Assembly: GCA_030159075.1 (NCBI GenBank)
Contig: BROG01000007.1
Location: forward strand, 124,001-188,000
Reading direction: 5' to 3'
DNA: 64,000 nt
Origin: Atrina japonica
Lineage: Eukaryota > Mollusca > Bivalvia > Pterioida > Pinnidae
The notes under the pieces were generated by a model. It did not search any database, was not told the origin of the DNA, and was given only the letters and a program-made list of their open reading frames with translations. This document shows positions 11,579 through 23,463 of this stretch, in pieces. Made by a program: the position numbers and the translations under genes. The first letter of the stretch is position 1; each line of letters starts with the position of its first letter.

Positions 11579-11947
11579 TTAAAGGGGCACAAGCTGTGTT
11601 TACCAAAAACAATTATTTCAATTTTTTCTACTTGAACTACTTTTACTTGATGTAAAATAACAAAAAAAGAGTTATACACAGGCATAAAATTATCTTATAT
11701 TCCTATATACTTTGTGAAAATAAGGTCAGGTCAAGTGTGGTATGCATATACAAATAGTAAGGTTGAATTAATCAATTGCAAGTGAAAAAGTGCCAAAGTG
11801 GGTTTCTCAAGCAATTTTCACAAAATATATAGAAATTTATGAATTTTTATGCCTGTGTATATTTCTTATTTGTTATTGTATATATATCTAAGTTGTGAAA
11901 AAGGAAAGATATATTTTTGGGGGAAAATGTAGCTGATGCCCCTTTAA
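11579..11947. mobile_element. Fold-back MITE, family M1, copy 2
   Basis: Left end TTAAAGGGGCACAAGCTGTG and right end GCTGATGCCCCTTTAA are inverted repeats, and the interior arms also pair imperfectly. No coding frame. Confidence 0.75.
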
Positions 11948-12105
11948 ATTACACATATTTTAAATACCATAGTTAAACAATTATAGTAGATTTTCTTGTG
12001 ATATTGCTGTGTTCATTTTTACAATAAAAATCCTGTCTTTATGCATACGTTATGGTGCTAAATTTAGAAATGTTTGTATAATCTATAATATATACATGTA
12101 TATAC

Positions 12106-12178
<73 letters not shown>

Positions 12179-12193
12179 CACACACACACATGT

Positions 12194-12318
12194 ATAGTGG
12201 AACCTGGTTAACATGGTTAAATAATCTTTATTAAATAAAACCTCTTTTGAGTGACCACCGGTCTTCAGTGATCACATTTCAGTGGCAGATTGGTGGTCTG
12301 TCAAGAAGGGTTCCACTG
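12194..12318. mobile_element. pogo/Tigger-like MITE
   Basis: Left TAGTGGAACCTGG, right GGTTCCACTG followed by TA; interior TGACCACCGG and TGGTGGTCTGTC. About 125 bp. Confidence 0.7.
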
Positions 12319-12399
12319 TATAATCTGTTTACGTATTTATTTTTTCATATATGTTATTTATACATGTAGACACATGATTAAGTTTATTTTAAGTTATTC

Positions 12400-12660
12400 G
12401 TAGCTCATCTGGCCCTTTTGGTTGTTAAGTCAATACCTACAAAATTTGCAAATGAAATTAAAATTTGTCAATTAATGAGCCGTAACTGAGCGCTTCAAAT
12501 GACGTGGTATTTTTTTTAAACAAATGGCTTGTGAAATCAAGACTGATCAACTTTTTGTACACAAAGATATACATGTATTAGAAAGTTGTTAGGTATTATC
12601 TAAGGATCATTGTGACAAAGTTTCAAGGTCATGAAAAAAAAACCAAGGTCACAGTTACCT
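12400..12660 (-). repeat. Dispersed repeat related to the GTGAGCTAAAAAC-ended family (reverse copy)
   Basis: GTAGCTCATCTGGCCC starts a block that also holds GTTGTTAGGTATTATCTAAGG and CAAGGTCATG. The same features appear in the opposite orientation at 41360-41930. Confidence 0.5.
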
Positions 12661-12869
12661 AAGTAATCAGAAAACATTAGTTATTCATCAGTTTTTAGAC
12701 ATTTTCCACTTCTGCATAATTGACCAAACTGACCAGGTGAGAACATGAGTACATTAAGGCCGGTCTCGTGTTTGTATTCATTGATGTAATGAATTATCAT
12801 TATTCATCCTTCATTAAGTTTTTATATGTGTTAGGATTCAGAAAATTTATTTTTACATCCACTCAGGAG

Positions 12870-14010
12870 CTACTGGTATATTGTTTCTTATAATCTGTGA
12901 GCTATACTGTTTATGTTGAATTTGACCCTGTCGGTATATTGTTTTTGACGATCTGTAAGCTATACTATTTATGTTGAATTTGACCCTATCGGTATATTGT
13001 TTTTGACGATCTGTAAGCTATACTATTTATGTTGAATTTGACCCTATCGGTATATTGTTTTTGACGATCTGTAAGCTATACTATTTATGTTGACTTTGAC
13101 CCTATCGGTATATTGTTTTTGATGATCTGTAAGCTATACTATTTATGTTGACTTTGACCCTATCGGTATATTGTTTCTTATAATCTGTGAGCTATACTGT
13201 TTATGTTGAATTTGACCCTATCGGTATATTGTTTTTGACGATCTGTAAGCTATACTATTTATGTTGAATTTGACCCTATCGGTATATTGTTTTTGACGAT
13301 CTGTAAGCTATACTATTTATGTTGACTTTGACCCTATCGGTATATTGTTTTTGATGATCTGTAAGCTATACTATTTATGTTGACTTTGACCCTATCGGTA
13401 TATTGTTTTTGATGATCTGTAAGTTATACTATTTATGTTGACTTTGACCCTATCGGTATATTGTTTTTGATGATCTGTAAGCTATACTGTTTATGTTGAC
13501 TTTGACCCCACTTGTATATTGTTTTTGATGATCTGTAAGCTTTACTATTTATGTTGACTTTGACCCTATCGGTATATTGTTTTTGATGATCTGTAAGTTA
13601 TACTATTTATGTTAACTTTGACACTATCGGTATATTGTTTTTGATGATCTGTAAGTTATACTATTTATGTTGACTTTGACCCTATCGGTATATTGTTTTT
13701 GAAGATCTGTAAGCTATACTGTTTATGATGACTTTGACCCCACTGGTATATTGTTTCTTATAATCTGTGAGCTATACTATTTATGTTGACTTTGACCCTA
13801 TCGGTATATTGTTTTTGATGATCTGTAAGCTATACTATTTATGTTGACTTTGACCCTATCGGTATATTGTTTTTGATGATCTGTAAGCTATACTATTTAT
13901 GTTGACTTTGACCCTATCGGTATATTGTTTTTGATGATCTGCAAGTTATACTCTTTATGTTGACTTTGACCCTACCGGTATATAGTTTTTGATGATTTAC
14001 CATATAAGCT
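12870..14010. repeat. 58-bp tandem array (about 19 units) with higher-order spacing
   Basis: The unit is TCGGTATATTGTTTTTGATG plus ATCTGTAAGCTATACTATTT plus ATGTTGACTTTGACCCTA. A variant unit with TTGTTTCTTATAATCTGTGA occurs at 12881, 13171 and 13751, that is at spacings of exactly 5 and 10 units. Units decay downstream to about 14700. Confidence 0.93.
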
Positions 14011-15420
14011 ATACTCTTTATTTTGATTCTGAGCTACTAGTTTATTGTTTTTGATGATCTGTAAACTACCAGTACATTGCTGGTAATGATCTTGTAAACT
14101 ACATTGTTAATTTTGACTGAAGTACCGGTACCAGTATATTGTTTTTAATGATTTGTGAACGTTACTATTTATTTTGACATTGACCTACCTGTATAACCTA
14201 CATGTATTGATTTTATTTAATAATCTGTGAGCTATTGGTATATATTTTTTTTCATAAACTGTAAGCTATTCTGTTTACTCTGACTGTGTACTACCGGTAT
14301 CTTGTTTTTGATGATTTGTAATCTATACCGTTTATTTTGACTTTGACCCTACCAATATACTGTTTTATATAATCTGTGACCTATACTGTTTATTTGCACT
14401 GAACAGCTAGTATACTGTTTTGATGATCTGTAAGCTATACTGTATACTTAGACTGCCATTGTTGTGTTTTTTATGATCTGTGAGCTATACTGGTCGGGGA
14501 ACAGTATTGTTCGTCATCTTGTGAATTATCTAAAAAAAATCTCAAAAATCGTTTTCTAAATAGCCGAAATCATGCAATAGCCAGCTACTGGTTTATTATT
14601 ATTTTGAACTACCATTATATTGTTTTTTATGATCTGTGAGCTCTACTGTTTATTTTGACTTTGAACTATGTTGGTTTTGATTTGTGAGTTACGCTGTTTA
14701 CGTTGATCTATTGACTTTGAGTATAGACTGTGGGTTACACCTTTACTTTTACATATTGTTAGTTATGCTGACAGCTGTTTACTTTGATGAAACCCTGTTT
14801 ATTTGAACGAAAAATTAATTTCCCTTTAATTTCATAGTACTTTATAAGTTTTATAGTTTGAATATATTTTGATGTACTTTAAGCTTTCTTGTTTATGATG
14901 TACTGCGAACTACACTGTTTACTTTGACTTTGAGTTATATTGGCTTTGGTAATCTGTGGCATGAACTTTTACTCTGACATAACAGTCGCAGTGAAATATG
15001 TGAACTGTGAGCTACACTACTGACTTTGATTGTGGGCTGCCTTTTTTCACTCCCACCATGGGTCACATCACTTACTTTGATTGTGGGCTTCGCTACGGAC
15101 TTTGACTGTGGACCACATTTTTCATTACCACTGTGGGTTACACTGCTGACTTTGACTGCTGGCACCATTTTTCAGTCCCACTGGGGCCACATTGTTGACT
15201 GATATTGGGTTACAGTTTTACTCCCACCATGGGTCACATCGCTGACTTTGATTGTGGGCTATGCTGCTGAATTTGTGGGCCACCTCTTTCATTCCCGCTG
15301 TGGGCTACACTGCTGACTTTAACTTTGGACAACATTTTTCACTCCCACCGTGAGCCACACTGCTGACTTTGACTGTGGACAACATTTTTCACTCCCACTG
15401 GGGACTATGTTTGTACTTGA
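14010..15420. repeat. Diverged continuation of the array and a GACTTTGACTGTGG-type repeat
   Basis: To about 14700 there are degenerate 58-bp units with spacer drift. From about 14990 to 15420 a different, loosely periodic motif (GCTGACTTTGACTGTGG, CATTTTTCACTCCCAC) repeats about ten times. No gene. Confidence 0.7.
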
Positions 15421-15769
15421 TGTACAGTGAGTATTTATGTTATACTGTGAGCTACATTGTTTACTGTATTTTTGTTTAATTTCACAGGGAGAAAATTTCA
15501 CGTTTTTCCTGAAAGGAACGTATACACGGTCATTAAATTTCGTACAATATTGGTTACGAATTGTCTTTCTGATATTTCATAAGTGTAAGGTATTATATTC
15601 ACAGGTATTTAATGTTGCGGAATTTTTTTTGACTGCAAATATAGCGAAATTAAATCCCCCAGGAATAAAAACAACTATACAGTACTTTAATAGTGTGCTT
15701 TATTACTTTAACAATGAGCCACAGATTACTTTGACACGTTATGAGAAACAACTTTGTCTGTTTCCCCAC

Positions 15770-15861
15770 TTAACTCATTCACCCCTAAATATACATTTGG
15801 ACTGGTCTAAGTGATTTATTTACAGAAGAGCCCATTGTTTTTCAGGGAGTGATGAGTTAAA
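15770..15861. mobile_element. Short palindromic MITE, family M2, copy 2
   Basis: Ends TTAACTCATTCACCCCTAAA and GGGAGTGATGAGTTAAA are inverted repeats; centre TTGGACTGGTCTAAGTGATT. Confidence 0.75.
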
Positions 15862-16684
15862 CAGTTCACAGTAGTCTCCATCTTACCTACATAAAATTAT
15901 GTTACCTCCAACATCAGGTATTACAGGTGTTAAAGCACTCATTACACATCACCCAGGCTTATTTTGCTGAAATGAACATGTCCTTGTTTTGATTGATATA
16001 TTATCACCGTCCAATTTGTTGCATTTTTTTCACGCATTTTTGCATTTTATATACTGTAGAACAAAACCATATGTGATTCTTTTTACGTTTTAGAAAATAA
16101 AATATTATTCTAGGAATTACCAATTTCTTATTATTTCATTTGTATCATGTTGACACTCAAAGTTACAGGACCGCAGATATCGTGAAAGGGTCTATTAGAT
16201 TATTTATAGTCTTAGATATTTATATAAATGACCGTAAACACTGCTTAAATTACATAACAATCTGGTTTCTTCTATTTTCCAGTGAAGTGTTTCATTCAGT
16301 GAAAATTTTATTTATCTGTTTACTTATTTTCAATTTTCATGTTTCTAGTTTATTCGTTTATCTGTTTTTGTTTTATATCACTTTCAAAAATCAAAATGTA
16401 TTATAAAGCTGAATTCATTCATCCAACTTCATCTAACTGACAACATGGTGTTCAGTTGAAGACATAGAAGTTTTGATTGGATGGTAGATCTGCCTAAAGT
16501 TGTGAGATTTTCATTTGTTAGCGTACCGAATGTTAGCTGTACAGTAACCATATTTGGAAAATCTTGTCCAAAGTTGGAAAAAAATAGTAAATTTTGCATT
16601 GGGAATAGTGTTTTTACCGGACCCACATGTTGATGATATTAATCCCCAAGATTATTGCGATCTCCAGTCATTCAAATACTGCTT
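15862..16684. other. No gene seen
   Basis: AT-rich sequence. A solo terminus of the MITE found at 35797-35969 lies at about 16160-16196 (TTACAGGACCGCAGATATCG, then GAAAGGGTCTATT). Short open frames have no recognisable motif. Confidence 0.5.
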
Positions 16685-16903
16685 TTACGCCACACTCAAC
16701 AATTTTTCAGTTAAATGCTAGCAGCCACATTGGCCAGTGGTGAAGAGAACTCGGTTACAATGAACCCACGAATAGACCAGTAACCTTCCATAAGTAGAAC
16801 ACTCTAAAAAAATCGGTTAACATTCCAGCGGGGGTCGTACCCGCATTGACTAGAGGTGAGAAATTTCATGGTTTAAATGGAGTTATTCTAACGACTCAGC
16901 CTC
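16685..16903 (-). repeat. tRNA-derived SINE, reverse orientation
   Basis: Plus strand begins TTACGCCACACTCAAC, the reverse of the GTTGAGTGTGGCGTAA SINE tail. It continues through a GGTTACAATGAACCC-type body and ends in a reversed tRNA head (GGGGGTCGTACCCGC, then CGACTCAGCC). Confidence 0.65.
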
Positions 16904-17010
16904 AAATAAATTACCGCTAGATGTCGTTTTCTTGTCACTAGATGTCATTTGAAAGTAATATCTTGTTCCTACATCAATGCAGTAAATATACGCATCACTT
17001 TTAAAATGAC

Positions 17011-17157
17011 ACCTGGGGCCCCGTTTTACGAAAGGTAATCCTAATCCTAAAGTCCTAAGTACCATGGCAACGCATCGCTGATTGGTCAGTCCCATGACAA
17101 TTAGGACTAAGACTTAGGATTTAGGACTTACGACCTTTCGTAAAACGGGCCCCTGGT
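17011..17157. mobile_element. Palindromic GGGGCCC-type MITE
   Basis: Inverted ends ACCTGGGGCCCCGTTTTACG and CGTAAAACGGGCCCCTGGT, each extended by AAAGGT and by nested AGGACTTAGGA-type arms. The terminus resembles PIF/Harbinger-type MITEs; superfamily is inferred. Confidence 0.7.
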
Positions 17158-17397
17158 CCCTTTTGCTAAGTATTTCAGCCTATCCTGGAATATGACTGGC
17201 TGAAAAGGCAAAGTTAAAAACACTCAGATTTTTTAAAGAAATATCTTAAGTTCTGAGCAAGTGATTCATGAGCAATATTTTCATATTAATTTTTTCATGA
17301 ACTTTACATTTTTCTGAGTGGTTGATTACGGAAAGCAAATACTACAATGGATTGTCAGTGATTGTTACAATATCTAAAGTCACAAATATCAATATCA

Positions 17398-17488
17398 TTA
17401 ACTCATCAACACCTAAGGTCACATTTAGACTCGTCCAAATCAATAGATAGCATGGTCTATGTTCATAATTCAGGAGTGAGCAAGTTAA
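17398..17488. mobile_element. Short palindromic MITE, family M2, copy 3 (degenerate)
   Basis: TTAACTCATCAACACCTAAG at the left and AGGAGTGAGCAAGTTAA at the right. Confidence 0.5.
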
Positions 17489-17639
17489 TATTGCTTGTGA
17501 AATTTGTGCACTATCTGAATTCAAAATCATGTACTCCTAAATTCTGACAGTGGACACTACTATTCCGCTATGACATGGGTGAGTTCAAATGTGACTACAG
17601 AGGTCAATGAGATAACAATTCCAAAGTTATAGTTTTACA

Positions 17640-17705
17640 AATTAGGCCAAACCAAATGCTCGAGGTGATTGTTTCTATCAATAAGTTGATCTCGAATTTT
17701 ATATA
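17640..17705 (-). ncRNA. Decayed hammerhead ribozyme remnant
   Basis: Minus strand contains GATAGAAACAATCACCTCGAGCATT in two blocks, matching the GAAAC, stem III and stem I side of the family. CTGATGA is lost (CTTATTGA), so I see no active core. Confidence 0.4.
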
Positions 17706-19570
17706 ATATAAAAATCTCAGATACCAAAGTATAAATTTTCAGGATGTCCAGGATACATATACCAATCCGGTAAACATTGGACAAAAACTGTATATGTCCG
17801 AAAGAAAAAGTGGTGTAATACAAAGCCAAATAATAAATCTAAATGTATTTCCGAATCCGTGTAAGAGTACCCACTCTAAAAAGAATATCTTAGCCCTGGG
17901 AAGTTTAGAATTTAAATGATGCTATCTGAGCGAAATACTATAGTATAAAATAATCGACTTGTACTGAAATACCAGTTATTATATATATACATACTCTAGG
18001 ACTCGGAAGTATTGTTCTTCAAGCAGTTCAGGGGACAATATACAAATCTTGTGAACATTGGATGAACACGGTCCTCTGGAAATCCAGAGGTGGGATCATC
18101 GTATGCACGGATATTACTACTTGCATGTGGAAAGTTGACGATTGGAAAGCCGAATGCATCACGTTTGTCGTATAGTTTGCTTGTTAGTTTTCCATCTGTG
18201 TCTATTGTAAGCAAAATATAGGAAGTGCGTGTGTTTGATTCTATGGTGTCTTTAATTTCTAGTTCATTGGGATACATCGCATTGACATATGTATGAAAAC
18301 TCATTATTAATTGACAAAACACCGTCGATTTATGTAAATGTCAAATTAAAGGTCACAGCTAGCTTTTTCTTCTTCTTTTTATTCAGAAGCTTCTGAATGA
18401 AGTCTGCTTCATGTGAGTATAGGAGCAAGTCGGTCAATAAAGGGGCACAATTGGTTCCTGTAGGAATGCCAACGGTTTGCTGAAAGGTTTGGTCTCCAAA
18501 CACTTTATGTATAATGTCTATTCGAAATTCCAGCATCTTTTTATGTGTTTAATCAGAGTGGTGATGGACGAAAAAAGGATGATAACCAATGACTAGATAT
18601 TTAAATGTCCGGGTCACAAAATTAGTGGAAAAGAGTTGTTGATGGTGCACAAAAGTCTTCCTTTTAATTTTCATGTGGAATTATTGTTGTATAAAGAGTA
18701 GAAAAGTCGTACGTTTTGAAACAATGAATTTGAGAAAATGAAGCATTTCTAAAATTTCTAAAATTGATTTTTTTTAGTATATACCTATATATATATATAT
18801 ATATAGGTTTTGTGAAGTTTATGTATCCATTATAAATATGGTTAGTAAAATCGGTTTTAGGTACATCAGAAGTGCGTGTTACTGAAAAAAATGAATTTGA
18901 AGAGTTTCGTCCTTTGAAAGTGGACTACGTGTTTGTAGAATTACCGGAGTTTGTTTTCTTCTAATATGTGCAAAGTAATACTCTACTATATATATATTAT
19001 AGACATAATACCAAAGTTATGTACTATTTGAGGCTTTGTCTGCTTGAACCAGTACACATTAATGATGTAATATTTTTAGCTTGATAATCACATCTGTGTC
19101 ACAGTTCATTTAAGTTTTCTAACTCGACATTGTATCAGGCTGTGTCTGTTACATAATGACCACGTAATCTTTCCAGCTCGGTTATTACTTCTTGGTCACT
19201 CAACCCAGAAGGATAGCGCATTTTCATGGTTCCTCTGTTTTCTAAATCAAGATCTTGTTTACCATCGTACAGTCTTTAACCATTCAGACAAAGTGTCTGG
19301 TTCCTCGTCTTCATGATTGCTCCATCATCTGGCTTTTAAATCATCGATAGAATTCTTAACTAATTGAAATTTTGTTCGCAATGAAATGAACGGGCTTTGC
19401 GGTATTTTGGGCCTCTTAAAATAAGATTTTTTTAGATTTCATTTTTGTCAACATCACAAATTGAATTTCTGGTCTTTCAGAGTCTATTCATCTTTTAATA
19501 TTATGTCTAAAAGACATTTATTAAATGTTGTGTTTTCTTTTTTATGGTGAACATGTGACTAATACGAAGA
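17705..19570 (-). pseudogene. Decayed Penelope-like element (reverse transcriptase) copy
   Basis: Open pieces at 18536-18330 and 18322-17996 (minus) show the family's FGDQTFQQTVGIPTGTNCAP block, LLTDLLLYSHEADFIQ and the LYDKRDAFGFPIVNFPH block. The catalytic FRYIDDVLSINN region is interrupted by deletion and frameshift. Upstream sequence to about 19570 gives further broken homology-like fragments. At the 3' side (17705-17780) the family tail (CTCAGATACCAAAGTATAAA on plus) remains. Assignment to Penelope-like retroelements rests on the RT motif style and the associated hammerhead motifs. Confidence 0.7.
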
Positions 19571-19764
19571 GATTCATTCAAGATTGGAGTCAATTCTAGA
19601 CATGGTCTTCGCCGCAGCGAGCGTATTGAAAATATTGAATATTTAGGCCTATATACAATTAATTAAGAAATAAATGGAAAAAAATAATGAAAACTGTTAA
19701 AATTACATTTAATCAATTATGACACAACTGATAAAACTAATACAAAATATATGAAGGACGAGAT

Positions 19765-20046
19765 GTGTTTGTGAAACACAAATGCCCCCGGTCCCAACAA
19801 ATTTTTGCAATGTTCTACATTTTGACCTCACCCAACCCGCAGGGGCATGTGATGTCAGTGAAGTGTGAGCAACCCTTAGATGAACTTACAGTCTATGTTT
19901 GGTTACTGTATCACAATCCAAACTTGAAATATTGCACTTGTAAACGGGACAGAATTACGGACAGACAAACAGACACACAAAAAAACAGACAGACAGACGA
20001 ACGATTCAAACACTAGATGCCCTGGCGGACCTTTCAGGTCGGGGGC
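19765..20046. repeat. Dispersed mollusc-type repeat (AAACACAAATGCCCCC ... CAGACAGACAGACG)
   Basis: Begins GTGAAACACAAATGCCCCCG and ends GGCGGACCTTTCAGGTCGGG. It includes a CAGACAAACAGACACAC-type run. No coding content. Recognised only as a repeat style common in molluscan genomes; the family is not named. Confidence 0.45.
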
Positions 20047-20284
20047 ATAAAAAGTAATGTAAATTTTTAATATTAACTTTAATTTTGCATCTGTTTTACT
20101 TTGAAAAGAAAAGGAATAAAAGGATAATAAAATGATATTTTACTTGTAATAAAACTTATCATCCTTAGGGAAAAAATGACAACATGACTTGGTATTACCG
20201 GATTGTGGTAACTAACAGTGCAATCAGATGACAACGCACTACTATTTATCATAATTATCATTAACATTATTGTCATCATGACCA

Positions 20285-20580
20285 AAGTATAAATCTTAAG
20301 GATGTCCAGGATATAGATACAAATCTGGTAAAAATGGACTAACACGGACCTCTGGAAACCAAGAGGTGGAAACAGGTGCCATGGAGGACTAAGCATCCCC
20401 TGTCGACCGGTCACACCTGCCTTGAGTCCACAGTCAAATCCAAATGAAATACGTGAGAAACGTATCCTCGTCACAGTTGGTACAGAGGTCTCAACAACCG
20501 GCATCGAAAATGCAAGTCAATATTTCACTTAGTGAAACAGGGTTATCGCGAACAAGACTATTATACCGACCGTAAATACG
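20285..20580 (-). pseudogene. Penelope-like element 3' end: RT C-terminus plus 3' tail
   Basis: Minus strand ends an RT frame with IYGRYNSLVRDNPVSLSE and a C-terminal DAGC stop at 20491. Downstream follows the family tail to about 20285 (plus-strand motifs GGATGTCCAGGATATAGATAC, ACGGACCTCTGGAAACCAAG). It is 5'-truncated, like most copies here. Confidence 0.75.
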
Positions 20581-20830
20581 ACAAATTTGATATACAAATG
20601 ATGTAAACAGGAAGAACAATTGCGAATCCCAAACAGGTGCCCAGAAGGAGTCAGCGGCCCCTATCAGCATCGCAAATCTTACATGGAAACCTCTCGAGTT
20701 CGGTGAGAAGGTTAAGTTCTGTGAAAGTTTTAGATATGATTTGTTTAACAAGATACCCGTATCGACCATAAACCTTCCTTAGTGACGATTTCAAGCGTTC
20801 AACATCATAAGGGTAGTTTATTAAGCAAAT
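20580..20830 (-). pseudogene. Second, diverged Penelope-like RT 3' end fragment
   Basis: Minus strand reads VERLKSSLRKVYGRYGYLVK, then ELERFPCKICDAD. The same order (ERLESS...FYGRYGDLVK, then ELERFPWNICDG) appears at 32060-32470 on plus, defining a subfamily with a different 3' tail. Confidence 0.6.
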
Positions 20831-21334
20831 CATTCGTGTTACCGATGAAATGTGAAATGAGACAAAACACACAAACAGTTGCCATGCTTTTTGTTTTATT
20901 AAAATAACATTCATTTGCAGTCAATTTGTATAGAAATAAATAAATAAATTCACAAAACATCGAAAACATGTTCTTTCAAATAAATATATCACAGATATTT
21001 AGATAAATAAACATTCAGACATGGTTTAACAGGATTATTTTATACTAAAATAATCGTTCAAAGCTATTTGATTATATAAATACATTGAATATTAGTTCAT
21101 TCAGATTATTTCTATATTCTGTGATCTTTCACAGCTATTTAAATATACAAATACAGTGCACCATGGTCTATTCAGATTATTTTCATACGCTTAGGTAGTA
21201 GTTATTCAAGAAATTCTGAACTTCTCTAAAACATCTTTTTACATTGATTCCGCTGACATAGTTTAGAAAATATATCTGTTTAGTTTTTGACCTATTGTAT
21301 GCCACTTTCTTCTTGCTTTCTACTTTAAATTCTA

Positions 21335-21380
21335 GCTCAACTGATGAAGTATTCAGGACAGAAGCGATTGAACATTTATT
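21335..21380 (+). ncRNA. Degenerate hammerhead ribozyme
   Basis: GCTCAA-CTGATGA is intact. The second core strand reads GAAGC instead of GAAAC, and the stem I partner is TTGAAC. Probably inactive. Confidence 0.4.
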
Positions 21381-21402
21381 TCTTCTTTAAAACCCTATGA
21401 TG

Positions 21403-21612
21403 CGGGCCTCTGCGGTCAAGTGGTTAGCGCATCACACTCTCACTTTGAACAGCGCAGGTTCGAGCCCTGCTGGAACCTAAGAGAAACTTTGCCAGTTTAC
21501 TTCCGGGAGGTCGGTGCTCTCTTCCCAGTATATTGTAACCGAGTTATATTTTCCACCACTATTAATAACTGGCCCCCACAACGTAACTGAAAATTGAGTA
21601 AGGCGTTAAACA
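21403..21612 (+). repeat. tRNA-derived SINE
   Basis: Head TCAAGTGGTTAGCGCATC (A box) and AGGTTCGAGCC (B box). Body TTTACTTCCGGGAGGTCGGT. Tail ATTGAGTAAGGCGTTAAACAC. Confidence 0.8.
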
Positions 21613-22234
21613 CTATTAAAAGATATTCAGAAATTAAACCTGTGATTTTGATTTTGGTATCATACTCATATTTCCTATAATTATTAGAAATCTAAATATT
21701 AAATTGAAAACATAATTATCAGGTCAGTTTCGATTGTATGTACTCTTTAAGGTCATAAGAAAAAGCTACACAGCTAGAACATAAAAAAAAACACGCGAAT
21801 TATAATTGTAAAAATACATGTAGATCTGCATTGTATACGGGCGGATGTAACATTGTTTAGGTAGTATGAACCAACATTTATTTGATACAAAAACTTTAAC
21901 AAGATTCTTGTATTTTGAGCCACGTTTAATATCAACTATAACCATTTCTTTTAAATAGACATTTAATACTGTGTTGATGAAAAAGAAGCAACAGCGCCAA
22001 CACTTTAAAGTACATGTGTTGATATTGAGGACCGAGAGCATGATATTCCATGTGTTTGTATGATATAAAATACATATGTATTTAAAACGCTCGTACAACA
22101 TTCAGTTAACATAATATTTTGAATCAAGGCAGTAAACTTTAAAAAAGGGGTTCTTACGATTAATAATTGAACTTTTTGTCCCCCGAACAAAATAATATTT
22201 TTGAAGAATGAATCAGATAACTTCGGGCATTATA

Positions 22235-22385
22235 CAATTATTGACTTTGGTTAAGGGTAACATAAGGATTTATCAGTCCAAAGAAGCATAATATTGACCG
22301 AGGCGAAGCCGAGGTCAATATTATGTTTTGTGGACTGATAAATCTTTATGTCACCCTCAACTAAAGTCAGTAATTGTTTTATTAT
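22235..22385. repeat. Fold-back (long inverted repeat)
   Basis: Two arms of about 65 bp around the centre CGAGGCGAAGCCGAGG. They share AAGGATTTATCAGTCC against GGACTGATAAATCTTT, GCATAATATTGACC against GGTCAATATTATG, and TTGACTTTGG against CTAAAGTCAG. A large hairpin or fold-back MITE core. Confidence 0.85.
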
Positions 22386-22987
22386 ATGACTATTTCAAAA
22401 TATCGAATCAAAAAGCAATCTCAATTCAAATGAAATGCTTAACTCCTGCACAGAACGATTTTCAAAATCTTTAGGCCGTTCTTTTCCATGTATGACTAAG
22501 AGCGACAGTAAAATGAGAGCCGGTTTTTCATTGGTTTATGCATTTCATCCAGTCAAATACGCTTATACAAATCGGGAAAGAATGGGAGTACGCGAGGGTG
22601 ACATAACAATCCATGGTCCTCTGGACTGTCGAATAAACGAAAGTAGCGCTTCTACGATTAATATTCGGATTTATCAATACCAGTTGTCATAGTTACAAAC
22701 AGTTACAAACAATCAGCGGACGGATAGTCCACGAATCATATAATAAATAATTTTAACAGTAAATAATACAGTTTTCTATAAGTTTGTTAAAGCTGTCACA
22801 GTGACTGAATGTCTCCTCTCGACGTCATATTGTATAAATCTGTATCATATTGCGTCCTATGTTATAGGACAACAGTGTTCAGAAAAGGGTTTTTTAAATG
22901 ACTGAATAAAAAATATGATTGTCCTAAATGAAAATACAGATTACTCTAAAAGTAAAGTAATAACATTTTGTCATATGCTTGAATCAT

Positions 22988-23217
22988 CAACGATGATGTC
23001 ATTGATAAAAGATGATGTATCATGGACGATGACGTCATTGATAAAATATGATGAATCGTCGACGATGATGTCATTGACAAAATATAGTGAATCATCGACA
23101 ATGATGTAATTCATAAAGTATTATGAATTATCAACAATGATGTCATTGATACAATATGGTGAATAATAGACAATGTTGTCATTGTTAACATATGATGTAT
23201 CACGAACGATGACGTCA
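22988..23217. repeat. 36-bp minisatellite, seven units, overlapping the copy A stop codon
   Basis: TGATGTCA-like octamers stand at 22994, 23030, 23066, 23102, 23138, 23174 and 23210, exactly 36 bp apart. Two are the perfect CRE palindrome TGACGTCA (23030-23037 and 23210-23217). The last contains the hydrolase copy A stop codon on the minus strand. Confidence 0.9.
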
Positions 23218-23406
23218 TTGAAGATCTGATTCCGAGTCCTCATGTTTCCGATCTGTCTCGGGACTCTCCTGCATTTCTAACAATTCAATGAATGACATGT
23301 ATCTAAGAATAGACTGGTTGTCTATAGCGTCACATATTCTTGTCACAATCTTATTGAAGGGGCGTGGTTTATCTGCATACACGTGGTGACCTGCTCCCTT
23401 TATAAC
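23215..23406 (-). CDS. ABHD4/ABHD5-like: Hydrolase copy A exon 6 (catalytic His, C-tail)
   Basis: Acceptor cacttgacag on the minus strand before 23406, phase 0. It encodes [14 protein letters not shown] and a 35-residue acidic tail ending SDLQ. TGA lies at 23217-23215. Found from the conserved frame; it has no ATG of its own. Confidence 0.9.
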   Translation of the reverse strand, partial: VIKGAGHHVYADKPRPFNKIVTRICDAIDNQSILRYMSFIELLEMQESPETDRKHEDSESDLQ

Positions 23407-23431
23407 CTGTCAAGTGAAGGAAGATTGTTTA

Positions 23432-23463
<32 letters not shown>

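Noticed and set aside
12870..14010. CRISPR-like array
   Set aside because: Tandem units abut with no unique spacers, and the context is an animal genome.
15437..15814. 125-codon plus frame
   Set aside because: No recognisable motif, AT-rich composition, and its end lies in a MITE.
19765..20016. 83-codon plus frame with an RQTDTQKNRQTD tail
   Set aside because: Lies wholly within a dispersed repeat containing a CAGA-type run.
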